Below, in pieces: positions 1-10,844 of a stretch of DNA of 64,000 nt (its first letter is position 1; each line of letters begins with the position of its first letter). The notes below the pieces were generated by a model that saw only the letters and a program-made list of their open reading frames with translations, was not told where the DNA came from and made no database searches. The position numbers were made by a program, and so were the translations under genes. Source of the DNA: Allium sativum (Eukaryota > Streptophyta > Magnoliopsida > Asparagales > Amaryllidaceae); contig CM060922.1 of assembly GCA_030737875.1 (NCBI GenBank), positions 227,771,835 through 227,835,834 of the forward strand, read 5' to 3'.

Positions 1-44
1 CTAACCATGATTATGCTAAACACGACAATTACATGTAAATTAAT

Positions 45-440
45 ATACGCCCACATTCCAAATTACATGCCCATCAATATATGTACCCAATTCTAGTTGG
101 TTTACATATGTCTAATTCTTGCTTGTTTACATGTATGCCAAGTTTATGCCAATTTACACATATCAAGTTCTAGCCAAATTACACATATATCAAGATCCAT
201 GCCAAATTTCATATGCCAATTTATATATGCCTAATCATAGACAATTCACATATATACCAAGTTTCGTGCCTTTTTACATATGTCAAGATTCAGAGTTTAC
301 ATGTTTACAAAGCTGTGCCCAATTTACATAGGTCAAATTTTAGCCAAGTTATACATATCAATATTCTTGCCATATTTTTCATAGGTCAAGTTTTATACCA
401 AACAACATGTATTCCATGTTTACCCCAATTTACCCAAGCT
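45..440. repeat. Degenerate tandem repeat, roughly 30-36 bp period
   Basis: A loosely conserved unit built from CCAATTTACATATGTCAAG, with many variants, recurs about ten times. It lies inside or just downstream of the minus-strand LTR. The copies are strongly diverged, so the period is approximate. Short ORFs running through it are by-products of the repeat. Confidence 0.5.
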
Positions 441-1166
441 AGCGAACTTTAATGATAACGATAATACCCAGATTCCAACTTCATGTTAATGGCAATAATA
501 TCCAAATATCCAGTTTTCATATTATGCCTTCGCTTCTGTCAAACACATATATCCAACAAGACAATATCCCAATATTTCCCCCGTATTCAATCGCACGCAA
601 ATCGCAGTTTAGGCCTAGGTCCGAAATTGACCTAGGTTCATCAAAAGAAAATAAATAGGGGAAAGGTAGAATTTTGCATCAAAACAAGATCGGAGAGAAA
701 AACATCATCACAGGCATATTAAGATTACAACTGGATAATAATATCAACATGAATCAAGAAAATTGATTTACAATAGGCTGAATAGATCATGAATATAGCA
801 TGAGAGTAAAGATAGAAAAGTCCAAAGATCAAGATTCATGAAGAAACAGAAATAGATCTGAATCGATACACATACTTAAATCCAAATCCACTTTATTTCA
901 TGGCCACATTATAATTAAATATTTAAACCTGAAAATAACTAGAACTTACATAGCATGGCTAATGAATTAAGAATTGGATTTGTTGTAGAAGTGTTGCGGC
1001 ATCTCTGATTTATTATTTGATCCTTTGTTGAAGCTTTAACCTTTGAATTGATTTGAGTTTGAAAGCTTAGGAAGAAGATTAGAGACGGCGGCCATGATCA
1101 AGAGGAAGTCCAGCAGCATAACGATGTAAGAATGATTTGTTGTGAGTTAGGCTAGGTCTAGGTGTT

Positions 1167-1174
1167 ATTTTATA
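1167..1174 (-). promoter_or_regulatory. Putative LTR TATA box
   Basis: TATAAAAT on the minus strand lies about 530 bp inside the LTR that starts at 1706. Its position, downstream of a GC-rich U3-like part and upstream of a leader-like stretch, fits an LTR promoter. No transcript evidence is available. Confidence 0.45.
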
Positions 1175-1304
1175 GGTGAATAGGGTGATTTAGAGCCTTC
1201 AGATCAGTCCAGAAGTCATCAGAATCGCACAGCTCGAATACACATCATCTAGCCACTCAAAAGAAGACACGTCACCTCAGAACACTCCAGAATTCGATGC
1301 TGGA

Positions 1305-1373
1305 TTTGTACGGGCGCACTTGGCAGGTGCGCCAGTGTATTTTTGTACTGGCGCACTTCACAAGTGCGCCAGT
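1305..1373. repeat. Twin GCGCAC hairpins in the U3-like part of the LTR
   Basis: Two adjacent inverted repeats share one core. The second is perfect: ACTGGCGCACTT at 1347-1358 pairs with AAGTGCGCCAGT at 1362-1373 across a 3-nt loop. The first, near 1311-1334, has one arm mismatch. They lie upstream of the LTR TATA box, so they could bind a dimeric factor; this is inference. Confidence 0.6.
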
Positions 1374-1706
1374 GTATTCTGGACTGTTTTCGGTTTTTCT
1401 GCCTAACTTCGTTCGTCCATATCTTCTTCATACGGTATCCGATTTTCGAAAATTGGACTCTATTTCGCGTATTTTTCCGAGAAAAACGCAATGGTGATGT
1501 CCATTTTACCTAATTCCTGATTATTGAATTAGTTATCCTTAGTTTAGTATCTTTTCCGTTACATACACCGTTATCGAACTAATTTTTCTACTCTTCCATG
1601 TGTTAATTAATTCTCCTTAGGCATCACCATTATTTACCTATCATAAGCATATGTTCATATATTTTATTTCATTTTTAATTATATTAAAAAAAATACGGGT
1701 GTTACA

Positions 1707-2900
1707 AATCGCATGGAGTGAATTGCATGTGTGGCATGCCTAAGTGGCAAATGATCAAGGCTTTTGTTGAAAAGCAGAGTCTTGTGGTTGATGATCGAAG
1801 CATCGCCTATATGGCACAACTTTGTGTAGCGTTGATTTGCGAGCCTCACACCCCGGTGTGAACCAGAAATGGGAGAAGGACCTCAGGGAGGACATGCGTT
1901 TTTCTTTCTAGCTAAAAGTGACGTCAGTGGTTTTACACGCCCTGATGAGTTTGACTTACGTGGTTGTTGGATTACGAGGCGCCTCGGATATATCGTTGAC
2001 TATGTGGAGCCGATGGAGTCAGTGGACTCATTGACACCCCATAGGGTAGGGAAACGTAGTGTTCAAGCATTTTAATCCACATCGGTGGACCGACCTTGAC
2101 GATCCAAGAGACGATGCGTTCTGTTCCTGAGACACGGGCTAGAGCGTCTCGAATAGGTAGAGGACTATCTTTTGCCTCGGTTCATAGATGGAAATCCAAC
2201 TTCCAATACGTGACTTTGCGGTTTTGATTATAGAGCCTAGTATGGCGACATAGTGGTATGGGCCACTTATGCCGTCTATGATTGATACTTATGATTGAAA
2301 TTGTTTTGACACTATACACTTATAGTAATAATAAAAGATGAAATTTAGCGTATCAAGCATTCTTTGGCTATTATAAGGTAAAATCCTATCCTCCGGCTTG
2401 TGTTGCATTGTGTGATGGGACCTGGGTCTTATAATAGCTTCATTGTTCTTTATTTAGCATTGCGCTGTTGTTTTATGCACTGGTATCCTTGGGAGGAAAC
2501 CCGTTCCGTGTTTTACGGTGTGGTCCCTTGATTTACCTAAATTTAAAATAAAGATCAATAACAATTTTAGTTCTCACACCAGTCACATGACTGACCTGGA
2601 GTTTATTGTTTTAACCAAAACTATGGGTGCCCTTATTTTGACATGGGCAGCTAGTAGTTTTGGTTTTGCAGATTTATATTCGCAGGATCCTGATTTGCAG
2701 CTGGAACGATATCCGGAAAGCTCTGTATCCGTATATCTCTTTCACTTGTGTATTGTATTATTTTTCCGCTGCGATGTATTTAAATGTAATTTAAATCTCT
2801 GATATTTTCTGTGTAATATTTATTCATACTCTGTAATATTCTTGTACTCTGATGGAACTGTTGTAATAAGCAATGAAATGTTCTTCTATTTGTGTCCTGA
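1707..2900 (+). mobile_element. Truncated LTR remnant, same family as the solo LTR at 43.3-53.3 kb
   Basis: This block is clearly similar to the reverse complement of about 43.3-44.56 kb. Shared landmarks include GAGGCGCCTCGGATATATC, a phrase on the lines of AATCCACATCGGTGGACCGA, and CCTCACACCCCGGT. It represents the 3' half of an LTR in plus orientation; the 5' half is missing where the element at 1706 inserted. The match becomes weak beyond about 2880, so the right end is approximate and the canonical GTCACA end is not seen. It is much more diverged than the nested elements further right. No coding capacity is supported. Confidence 0.7.
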
Positions 2901-3978
2901 TGTGGCTTGTTCTCAGTACAATCCGGGGAAGTTCAGGTTGTTTCATAATCCCAGCCCAAATAAACACTACATAAACAACCCCATCCACCAGAATCAAAAC
3001 AAAATAAAATACAACAAACTGGCTGCAAACTAACAAATAAAAACCTGAACAAAGCACCAGATCCACCATAACGGCAGCAGACCAAATCAACCATTGTTTT
3101 CAGCAAAAAGCATACCTAGCTCATATCACCAACAACAGCAACAACAAACACCAAGCTCTAATTGCCCTTTAACATCACCAACTGCTCTGTAGCATCATCA
3201 CCTCGAAGAAATCGCCACTAATTGCCCTGTAGCATCTAGCCATGGTTCACAACACAAAGAACAACGTTAAGCAATCTGCATGATGGTAGAAAACTGCACC
3301 AAGACTCTAAAACTTGGCCTTTAACATTAACATTAACAACCATTTGACTAAGGTTTACATTGCTGTTTGGTACATATCTAACATGAAATATGAGCTAATA
3401 TCCATGAATATGATGAGAAGTCAATCTTGTAACAGTAACTGATATCATGAATTCCACCAAAGGAAACATAACTCACTATGCCATAGGGACATATTAAGCC
3501 ACTAAAACATAGTAAATATGAGAGCTACTTTCTTATACCCGATTTTATGTCAATTTAGAATATTAATTCTACAGTTACATGCATGGGCCGATTACTGCTA
3601 TAGCAAGCAAGTGCTACTTTCCTACTCCTGATTACAACCTCCTTTTAACGAATATATGCATATCTATTGTTCAGCCAGTGTAAAAATAATAATGGACCCT
3701 ACCTTAAAAAAATACATAGCTCAGTATTATCTCATCCTAACCTACGTATAAAACGAAAATTTGGATTGTTGGTTACCATACCTATCTAAACAATATCATA
3801 TTATGTTTTATTAGCTTATACCATTTGTTAAAAAATTGTTGCCTCACACACACAAAAAGAGTTTAGTCATTGTTTTCATCATCTTTGCCTCATTTCCAGA
3901 TCTTGATTTGGAGCTACAATAGGTATGCTATATACATGTATAAATGTATGTATGTATGTATGTGTGCGTGTGTGTGTG

Positions 3979-4021
<43 letters not shown>

Positions 4022-4610
4022 ACGCGCACGCGTGTGTGCGCGCGCATATATATGTATGTATGCATGTACTATGGCACGTCCGTTGGACGTGTGTAAAGAA
4101 AAACGCGCATCAACTTCTTTTTCATACAAAATAAATATGATGTAGCTTCTTTTTTCCATTGGACGACTACTAAAAATAGATTTTAATTTTAATTTTTTGG
4201 TTCGTTAACCAAAAACGCTTGAAAGTTATAGTTGTTTAGTTGGAATATTAGCATAAGTATCACACATATCAGAGAAGGAAAGGGTTTATTTTGGAGAAAA
4301 TAACGATATTCTTTCATTTGGAGAATATGAATGTCGCATTCTGTATTTCACGTCTTTGGCTCGGTAAAAATATTTGATGACCTTATTTTAATAATGTCAA
4401 AAAGCTTCAAACAACAAATGAATTGTAGTAGAAATAGATGTTAATCCTTCCTCTAAATAATGTTACATTTTGGAAACAATTAATATTATCAAAACCTTAT
4501 ATAAGTCAATCAATAAATATATAAATTGTTCGATGACCCAAAATATCCTCAAGCATATTATAATGCAAAATAACCAATAAAGTTTTCAACCTACACCTTT
4601 GCCAGCACAA
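2901..4610. other. Intergenic DNA, no gene recognised
   Basis: AT-rich sequence without a convincing coding region, RNA gene or element end. The only distinct structure is the compound microsatellite at 3943-4066. Confidence 0.6.
3943..4066. repeat. Compound microsatellite (ATGT)n-(GT)n-(TA)n-(TG)n-(CG/TA)n
   Basis: The run contains GTAT repeats, then GT, TA, a long uninterrupted TG run ending near 4021, then alternating CG/CA/TA steps. Alternating purine-pyrimidine of this kind can adopt Z-DNA. ORFs of 69-91 aa on both strands here are low-complexity artefacts. Confidence 0.9.
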
Positions 4611-5940
4611 TCAGGGACGTACGCAGAGATACTACACAGTGGGGGCGGATTTTACATTTTCTCAATTTTGAGTAACACATTAAATATTATAATTAAATAA
4701 ATATATAGATCAAACACATATATGTTACCATTTAATACAAAATCATACAATATATCACCATAAAATATAAGTTTTAAAACACTGGGTTACATTTGGTTTT
4801 TATTTTTAGTTTTGGGTTTTCATACGTACAAAGTACGAATGATGCACACATATCGTGGAAAACGATCGTTTTACTAAACGAAGTTAGCACACAAAATCAA
4901 AAAAAAACTTTTTATAATTTTCCTTATTTTAAGAAATAATGGAAGAACAATGACAAATTTATCTATCGACCATAAAGGAGTCATGTTACTTTTCTTTATG
5001 GAAAACTATTTCGAGTGTTACTGTTGTAATGGGCAGTAATAATGTAAACTTCTTAAGAAAAAAAAAGGATATAGACGTTAGTAATAAGTTTGAATGAACT
5101 TAATCAAAATGTTGAATATTGAATTTCAAGTAAAAATTCAATAATTACCATACATAAACATATCTTATGAGAAAACAAAGCAATTCCAATTCCAATTCCT
5201 GTGTATTTAGTTCCTGTTTCAGGATTTTAACCCAAAATATACGGGTGAGGAGGAAAATATAAATACTGTACAACACATCATTTACCATTTTACCTAGGGG
5301 TAACTCATCGTCTTTTCCTTAAAGTTAAAACAACCAATAGGAAAATAATTAACGCAGATCATTTACGGTAGGTAACCCATTCTCTCAAGGAAGATGTGGA
5401 ACTTTTCTTTAATCATTGGAGCCTTACTGTAATTAGAATTCGCTATTTTTTAATTTGGGGTGAATACTAAGGCTCTATTATTTACTAGACCAACACTTTA
5501 TGTGTGGTTATTGTCATGTTTTTTTTTCACATCAAAAGAAGAAGTGACTTGTTTATGTATGAGCTATGGTTTGGTTTTACTGCATCTCTTTTAAGCCCGG
5601 TAGCTGATAGAGAATACGTATGTAGTAGGTGAATGTTTCTCAGATTTCTATTATCGCATGTAAATTAATATATAATTTTATTAACCAAGTAAAATGCTCA
5701 TATTAGATTGATATAAGATCGGTTATGTACCAATTGTATTTATACCATACATAAACAGGAACAAAATATTTATGTTTAATTTAAAGAAAAAAGAAAGAAC
5801 AATTGAAATCTGTCTCTGTCGCTCTACTAAAAATGAAAGCAAAGCATGGAAATACACACCTATATGCAACATTTTCTATTGTATTTTTTTTATAAAATCA
5901 AGTGGGGTCGGCCGACCCCACTAGGTCTATGCTCGGTACG
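4611..5940. mobile_element. Possible degenerate hAT-like non-autonomous element
   Basis: The left edge reads CAGGGACGTACGCAGAG and then, at 4641, GTGGGGGCGG. The right edge, read in reverse complement from 5940, gives CGTACCGAGCATAGACC followed by AGTGGGGTCGG. The two ends therefore look like diverged terminal inverted repeats of the kind often seen at plant hAT-type elements (CAGGG start, GC-rich subterminal block). The interior is AT-rich with no transposase. I see no clear 8-bp target duplication, and the right tip differs from the left, so this call is tentative. Confidence 0.3.
5901..5922. repeat. Perfect 22-bp GC-rich palindrome
   Basis: The 11-base half-site AGTGGGGTCGG is followed directly by its reverse complement, with no loop. 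It stands out in an AT-rich neighbourhood. It forms the subterminal part of the possible hAT-like end, 30 bp before the Athila target site. Confidence 0.85.
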
Positions 5941-5956
5941 TTATTAAACACAATAT

Positions 5957-6896
5957 TGATATACACGTAAATGTGTATATTTTATCCGCTTATTTATCTA
6001 GTTTTCTATTTAAAATAATTAATATTGTGTATTTATAGCTGTGTTTTAAGATTGTTGATAAAAAGCTTGGTTTAGAGCATTTGATGGATAAAGCATGAAG
6101 AATTTTCTTAAAAAGAGTGGAGTTTGAAATTGCTAATGCATGAAGAGTTTAAAGCTTGAAGAACGGTTGCAAATAGAGTTTAAAGCTTGTATTTATCTCA
6201 GTTGTTATTTTATTTTATATTTTATTTATGTTCATGTCTGTTATTTTCCTTTTCTCTTCTTCTTTAGCTATGTCTAGCTAATCCTCTTTAATTAGGGGGT
6301 GATGACGCTAACAGATACGATTCAACATGAATCACATAGCCAATAGATGAGGACTGTATACATGTAGATCTGGATCTGAATAAAGGGTTAGATCTGAACC
6401 TTCATATTCTATGTCATTTAAGAGCTATGCTCCTTCACAGGGTATATTCGTGTTCGATCTAACAATTATCATATTTAGATCTAATTTTAGGTTTTTAGAA
6501 ATTAATTTGTGAATCTGTCCTGATAGTCTATGGTTGTTTAAGAGCTCAGCTCCTGCATAGGCTATGCTTGTCGTTATTTACTTATTTGTTTCTAAGAATC
6601 TATTTATCGTTGATTCGTGTTTGTGACAGAAACATGAATTAGATCTATATTTATTTGTTGGCTATTGATAAGTGTGAATCTAATCTACCCCTAATTGCTT
6701 TCTCTTATTGTTAAAACTCTCTATTTGTTTATTTTATGTGTTTGCAACCAATCAAAATTCTGAATAACTTGATTGGATTTATTAATTAAAATATTTTTGT
6801 TCCCAGAGTTCGACACCCTCTACAACAATCCTTGTTGTTTAGGAAAGCCGAACGGATTTTACAGTTGTTTACAATTGCAAAATTTGTTCGCAAACA
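5957..6896 (+). repeat. Athila 5' LTR with internal deletion (940 bp)
   Basis: It matches the 3' LTR closely at both ends but lacks about 290 bp corresponding to roughly 27024-27313, including the TATA box. At the junction (about 6180-6197) there is a short insert that repeats the nearby TTTAAAGCTTG from about 6128. The deleted LTR probably has no promoter. Confidence 0.9.
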
Positions 6897-6901
6897 AATT
6901 T

Positions 6902-6919
6902 TGGCGCCGTTGCCGGGGA
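6902..6919 (+). promoter_or_regulatory. Athila primer-binding site (tRNA-Asp type)
   Basis: TGGCGCCGTTGCCGGGGA begins 5 bases after the 5' LTR. It is complementary to the 3' end of plant tRNA-Asp, the primer expected for Athila-type elements. Confidence 0.9.
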
Positions 6920-8014
6920 CCAAAATAATTTTTATTTTTAAATCCTTCGGGTTATATTTCTAGTTTTCTTATTTTTCCATTAAAAAAAAAATTGTTAGTT
7001 TAAAAGAAAAAAAAATTAGTGTCCTTTTGTTTTGTAGCATAGATAGAAAAAAAAATCTTGTTAGTTGATTTGGTGAAAAAATATTTTTGCTAGATTTTGT
7101 TTTCAATTTCTTTCTCTGTTTTTCATTGATTTCTTTCTGATTTTTGTACAAATCTCTTTCCTTATTACAAGAGTATTATTTAAAAAACAAACTATAAAAG
7201 ATTTTCTTTCTATTTTCTTCTTCTATTTTCAAAGCCACCTCATTCAGATCTTGTCTACTAGCACCGTGACCAACTCACCCCATCAAAATCCTCACTTAAA
7301 AATTGCAACATCAACCACCAGAACTACTCCAATCAACCCATCAAAGCACCAATTCACCATTCTCCAAAGCAAAGCTTCGGCCACTTCTGCCATCACCCTT
7401 ATGCAAAAATCCGATCAAAACAAACCCTTCCGAACAGCAAACACTAAATAGCTTCCTCCATACACAAACCTCAATATCACGTCTACATCACAGACCATCT
7501 TATTCTTCATTACATCACCATATACATACTCGTTCATTTCAACCACACCCAGTTCTTCACACCAGTTACCATCTTCTCAGCATACAAAACCAAGCATACC
7601 ACCATTCCACATCAAACAAGGACCGCCTGAACTCCTCAACTACATCAATACTTAACAATTCTCGACACCTACTCGTCACTACTCTCTGCCCCTCTTCCTT
7701 TAATTCTCCTCTCATACACATCCCTTACAACACCACCAATTCGCTCAACCCTGCTGTCCCCTCACCTGGATCATCCCTCTATCTACCTCCACAAAACCCC
7801 TTTCAAAAGCAGCAGCCCTCAACTTCTGCCATTAACCAGCATCGCCCAGTATTGCCACAAAAACCGCACTTTCACAAAACCTGAACCACATCCGACAATC
7901 CAACGAACTCAATTAAACTCAAAACTCAGCAGCGAACATCACAAACTGCTATGCAAACTCTTCACTAAGCTCATCACTAAAGTCTTTCGACAACTACCCA
8001 AACTTCTCCAGCAT
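6920..8014 (+). other. Athila leader, left part (no gene)
   Basis: This is untranslated leader between the primer site and the Tekay insertion point; 8010-8014 is the agcat target duplication. From about 7230 the plus strand is strikingly poor in G and rich in C and A. Low G content removes most TAG and TGA stops and opens long frames by chance, including a 193-codon frame at 7303-7884. That frame has no recognisable domain and is not called a gene. Confidence 0.7.
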
Positions 8015-8396
8015 TGTAACGACCCGTATTCTACGCATCATAGGATCGTAGAATATTTATTTCTTTCACATACAAAGTCGTATGGTCATGTAACTTTGGG
8101 GGACGACTATTAGGGTCATTTCCCATGTTCATGATTTTTCCCGATTTTTAAATGACCATTTTACCCCTAGTTATCACTGTTTTGGCCATAAATTTTGACT
8201 GGAAAGGAATTTTGACCTGAAACCACCTCCATTGGCTCCGGATGATGGTTTCTCTTTCCGTAGAGTGGTCACATTAGCTAAACGGACTCACCGTTTGGGA
8301 GATATGGCTGAAACAAGTTTCAGATGGTGAAAAACAGCTTAATTGGGCTTAAACGGGTGATTAGCAGCTAGGCCCAAGGGGAATTTCGGGTTTAGG

Positions 8397-8405
8397 GGTA
8401 TATAG
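8397..8405 (+). promoter_or_regulatory. Putative Tekay LTR TATA box
   Basis: GGTATATAGG-type box in the 5' LTR, repeated at about 15762-15770 in the 3' LTR. The solo LTR at 43-53 kb has the same GGGTATATAGC pattern on the minus strand (52488-52497), supporting a conserved promoter position in this group. Confidence 0.5.
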
Positions 8406-9042
8406 GTGCTGATTAGGGTTAGAGAACATTTCTTTAGACATTTTCCAGCCGCCACTTTCATTCCTCTTAACCTAGCCATGGCCTCCACTCTCTAAATCTC
8501 TCTAAAACACCCAAAAATCACTTCCTAATCAAGGATTAAGGCTTAGAGGCAGCAAATCAAGGAGGGTTAGCACAAGGACCGAGGTAGAGCTGCTGTTATA
8601 TATTGGAATTCGTGCAAATTAGAGGTTCACTTCAGATTTGGAAGTTTTATTGTGGCAAAGGTGAGTGATTTGCATAGTTTTTGCACTAATTACGGTGATT
8701 AAGGGTAATTAGTGAAGATTAGCGGATTTATACGTAAATAAATTCTGGAAAAATTCTTAAAATTCTAAAATAATGTTTTAAGGCTCTGTTAGAAATTTGG
8801 GTTAATTTCGATGTGTTTTGCTAATCGTATGCTTAAACATGATTAAGAGGGGTTATAGGAAAATGTGAGGTTTTGGCCACTTTTGATTCATTTAAATTGT
8901 TGTTTGTTGCTTGTGGTTGCTGTTATATGTTGCTATGACTCTTTGGTATGCTTTGTGATTGATTCCAATAGTTAGATTGGTCGAAAACGCCGTCGAGAGG
9001 CGTATAAACAGTTGCTGGAAAGTTGCAGAAAACTGCAGGGTA

Positions 9043-9560
9043 TCTAACCGGATCGGATCGGATAAGGGAGACCCGAACCGAATCGATGTAAGGACTCCGA
9101 CCCGATCCGCTGAAAGATGGTGAGCACGAATCGATGGAGGCTATACTACCCGAACCCCCTCCACGAGATGATGACCAAAGGAGATCTTGAATCGTAGCAC
9201 CACGCCACGATCCGACCCGCTTGCACGATCCGAATCTCTCGTGACCAGAAAGTGCGACCCGAACCAGTGATGGCGATGCGACTTGGAGACTCCGACCCGA
9301 CCCGTGTGTATATATATATATATATATATATAGTCACTTTCGAACCGAACCGAGCACCACGAGACGACCCGAACCGGAGTTATGCACTGGAGGGGGCCGC
9401 CACGACCTGAGGATCATGATCCGATGGAGATGGGGAACTTGAACCTACCCGACCTGGTGAAGGCTTCCACGATCCGACCCGAGCGTGAAGGATGATCCGA
9501 ACCGATCCGAGGTTGATGGCTACGAGCTGATGACTGCGAACCGAATCAGGAAGTCGCGAA
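9043..9560 (+). repeat. CCGAACC/GATCCGA motif-rich block in the Tekay LTR
   Basis: Dozens of short, irregularly spaced copies of ACCCGAACC, GATCCGA and related strings fill this stretch. The same block is at about 16420-16930 in the 3' LTR. It is far more GC-rich than the surrounding LTR. It lies in the transcribed part downstream of the TATA box; its function is unknown. Confidence 0.7.
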
Positions 9561-10646
9561 CAGAATGAAGACCGATCCGGAGGGTGATGACAGAAACCCG
9601 AGATGCAAAGGAAGCCCAAATGAGAAGTTAGAGCTCAAGATTCAGATGGGAATCAACGAGTTCGCTTCATGGTTGGGTTTTGCTGCGGGACGCGTGCCAA
9701 GGGGTTATCGACGTCTATAGCTTTGGACCACTATGGTAGGAGGTACGAAGGCGGATTCAGGGCCATTATGGCATCGGTAGAACCAAGGGCTATGACCAAT
9801 GAAGTGGGTCATTGAAATGTTTGGTCATGACTCCAAGTGTTTGGCTTGGTCACAACGGGGTTTCTACAAGTCGGGATTCGTCGTTACCTCAGTTTGTCTA
9901 GTGTTCTAAAGTGGTAGATGTCGTATGCTTTACGCATTGAGTGAGAGATGTGAGGATGGTTGCTATGGATGATTTGCTTGCTATTATTGTGACATGCACA
10001 CCCCACCCCCGTATTCTTACACTATTTATTATGGCACCTTGGAGTATTGTACGGTATGTGGTACTAACTCTTTGGTTGCAGGTCCAGGTTCAGGTATGGT
10101 TTAGAATACCTGTTATTATTCTGTTTAGATGCTTATCGCTCATACCAGGCTTTATGTCTGTCCCAGAGTTTTATGTCTCCTCTTATTACTCTGGGTGCTC
10201 ACACGAGCAGACTAGAGACAGGTTAGCTGGTGATGCACGGGTAGATGATCCGAAGACGAGCAGGAGGCTTCCACGTACTATACACATAATATTCTCCCTG
10301 TATTGTTGAAGATCACTGCTTGGGCATTGGTGGTGCATCTTCTACTTTAGTTTTCTTTTGTTAGAGACAGTAAATTTGGAAAGTTGTAATAAGCTGTATT
10401 TGGGATTTCCGCTGCTCTGATGTTGACATTGATTATTGGTTATCAGCTTATGCACTGTCTCGCCTGTTTTATGTCAAGTATGTTATTATTATATTTTATT
10501 CCATGCGCTGTGAGACATTCTACAGGTTCTTTGATTAGTTCATTCCCTTCTTTCCTTTCTTATGACGACCGTCTTGTGCTAGTCGGGCATGTGTACAGCG
10601 CACTTTTGGAGGAAATGTAGGCTGGTGCGGGGCGGGCCGTCACACT

Positions 10647-10658
10647 TGGTATCAAAGC
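10647..10658 (+). promoter_or_regulatory. Tekay primer-binding site (initiator Met tRNA type)
   Basis: TGGTATCAAAGC lies 2 bases after the 5' LTR. It differs at one base from the usual TGGTATCAGAGC complementary to the 3' end of tRNA-iMet. Confidence 0.85.
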
Positions 10659-10844
10659 TCTAGGTTGCGTAGTTAACCTAGGGAAGTTATCAGGGAGAGA
10701 TAATATACGTATACGAGAGAGCGTATTTGTGATTACTTTGGTTTTTTTAAAAGCTATATATATACTATTAGTAGTATAAGGATGAAGTCATACTGCACTA
10801 GCACCACCATGGAGTCGTTAATCGTTTCCTTTTTCAGATTGACG

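Larger units (their letters stand above)
1..1706 (-). mobile_element. LTR of a minus-strand LTR retrotransposon, cut by the window edge
   Basis: Read on the minus strand, this block begins at 1706 with TGTAACACCCGTA, the typical start of many plant Ty3/gypsy LTRs. It then contains twin GCGCAC hairpins (1305-1373), a TATA box (1167-1174) and a leader-like region. The 3' end of the LTR, the primer site and any coding region would lie left of position 1, so clade and completeness cannot be judged. It abuts an LTR remnant of another family at 1707 in the opposite orientation, which implies it inserted into that remnant. No target duplication can be checked because the other end is missing. No coding ORF is supported here; the short ORFs lie in repeats. 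Confidence 0.65.
8015..10644 (+). repeat. Tekay 5' LTR (2630 bp)
   Basis: Starts TGTAACGACCC and ends CCGTCACA. It has a GTATATAGG box near 8397-8405 followed by ATTAGGGTTAG, a telo-box-like motif on the other strand. A CCGAACC/GATCCGA-rich block spans about 9043-9560. It carries a (TA)n run at about 9307-9333 that is absent from the 3' LTR, and lacks a 10-bp duplication present there. Short ORFs of 122 and 66 aa occur in both LTRs at the same places and show no domain, so they are not called. Confidence 0.95.

Noticed and set aside
3870..4159. ORFs of 69-91 aa on both strands rich in Y, I, C, V or H, T
   Set aside because: They are translations of the TG/TA microsatellite.
7303..7884. 193-codon plus-strand ORF in the Athila leader
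   Set aside because: It arises from G-depletion of the leader; there is no domain, and Athila gag lies much further downstream.
9941..10620. 122-aa and 66-aa ORFs, repeated at 17290-17969
   Set aside because: They recur because they lie in both Tekay LTRs, and show no domain or conserved start context.
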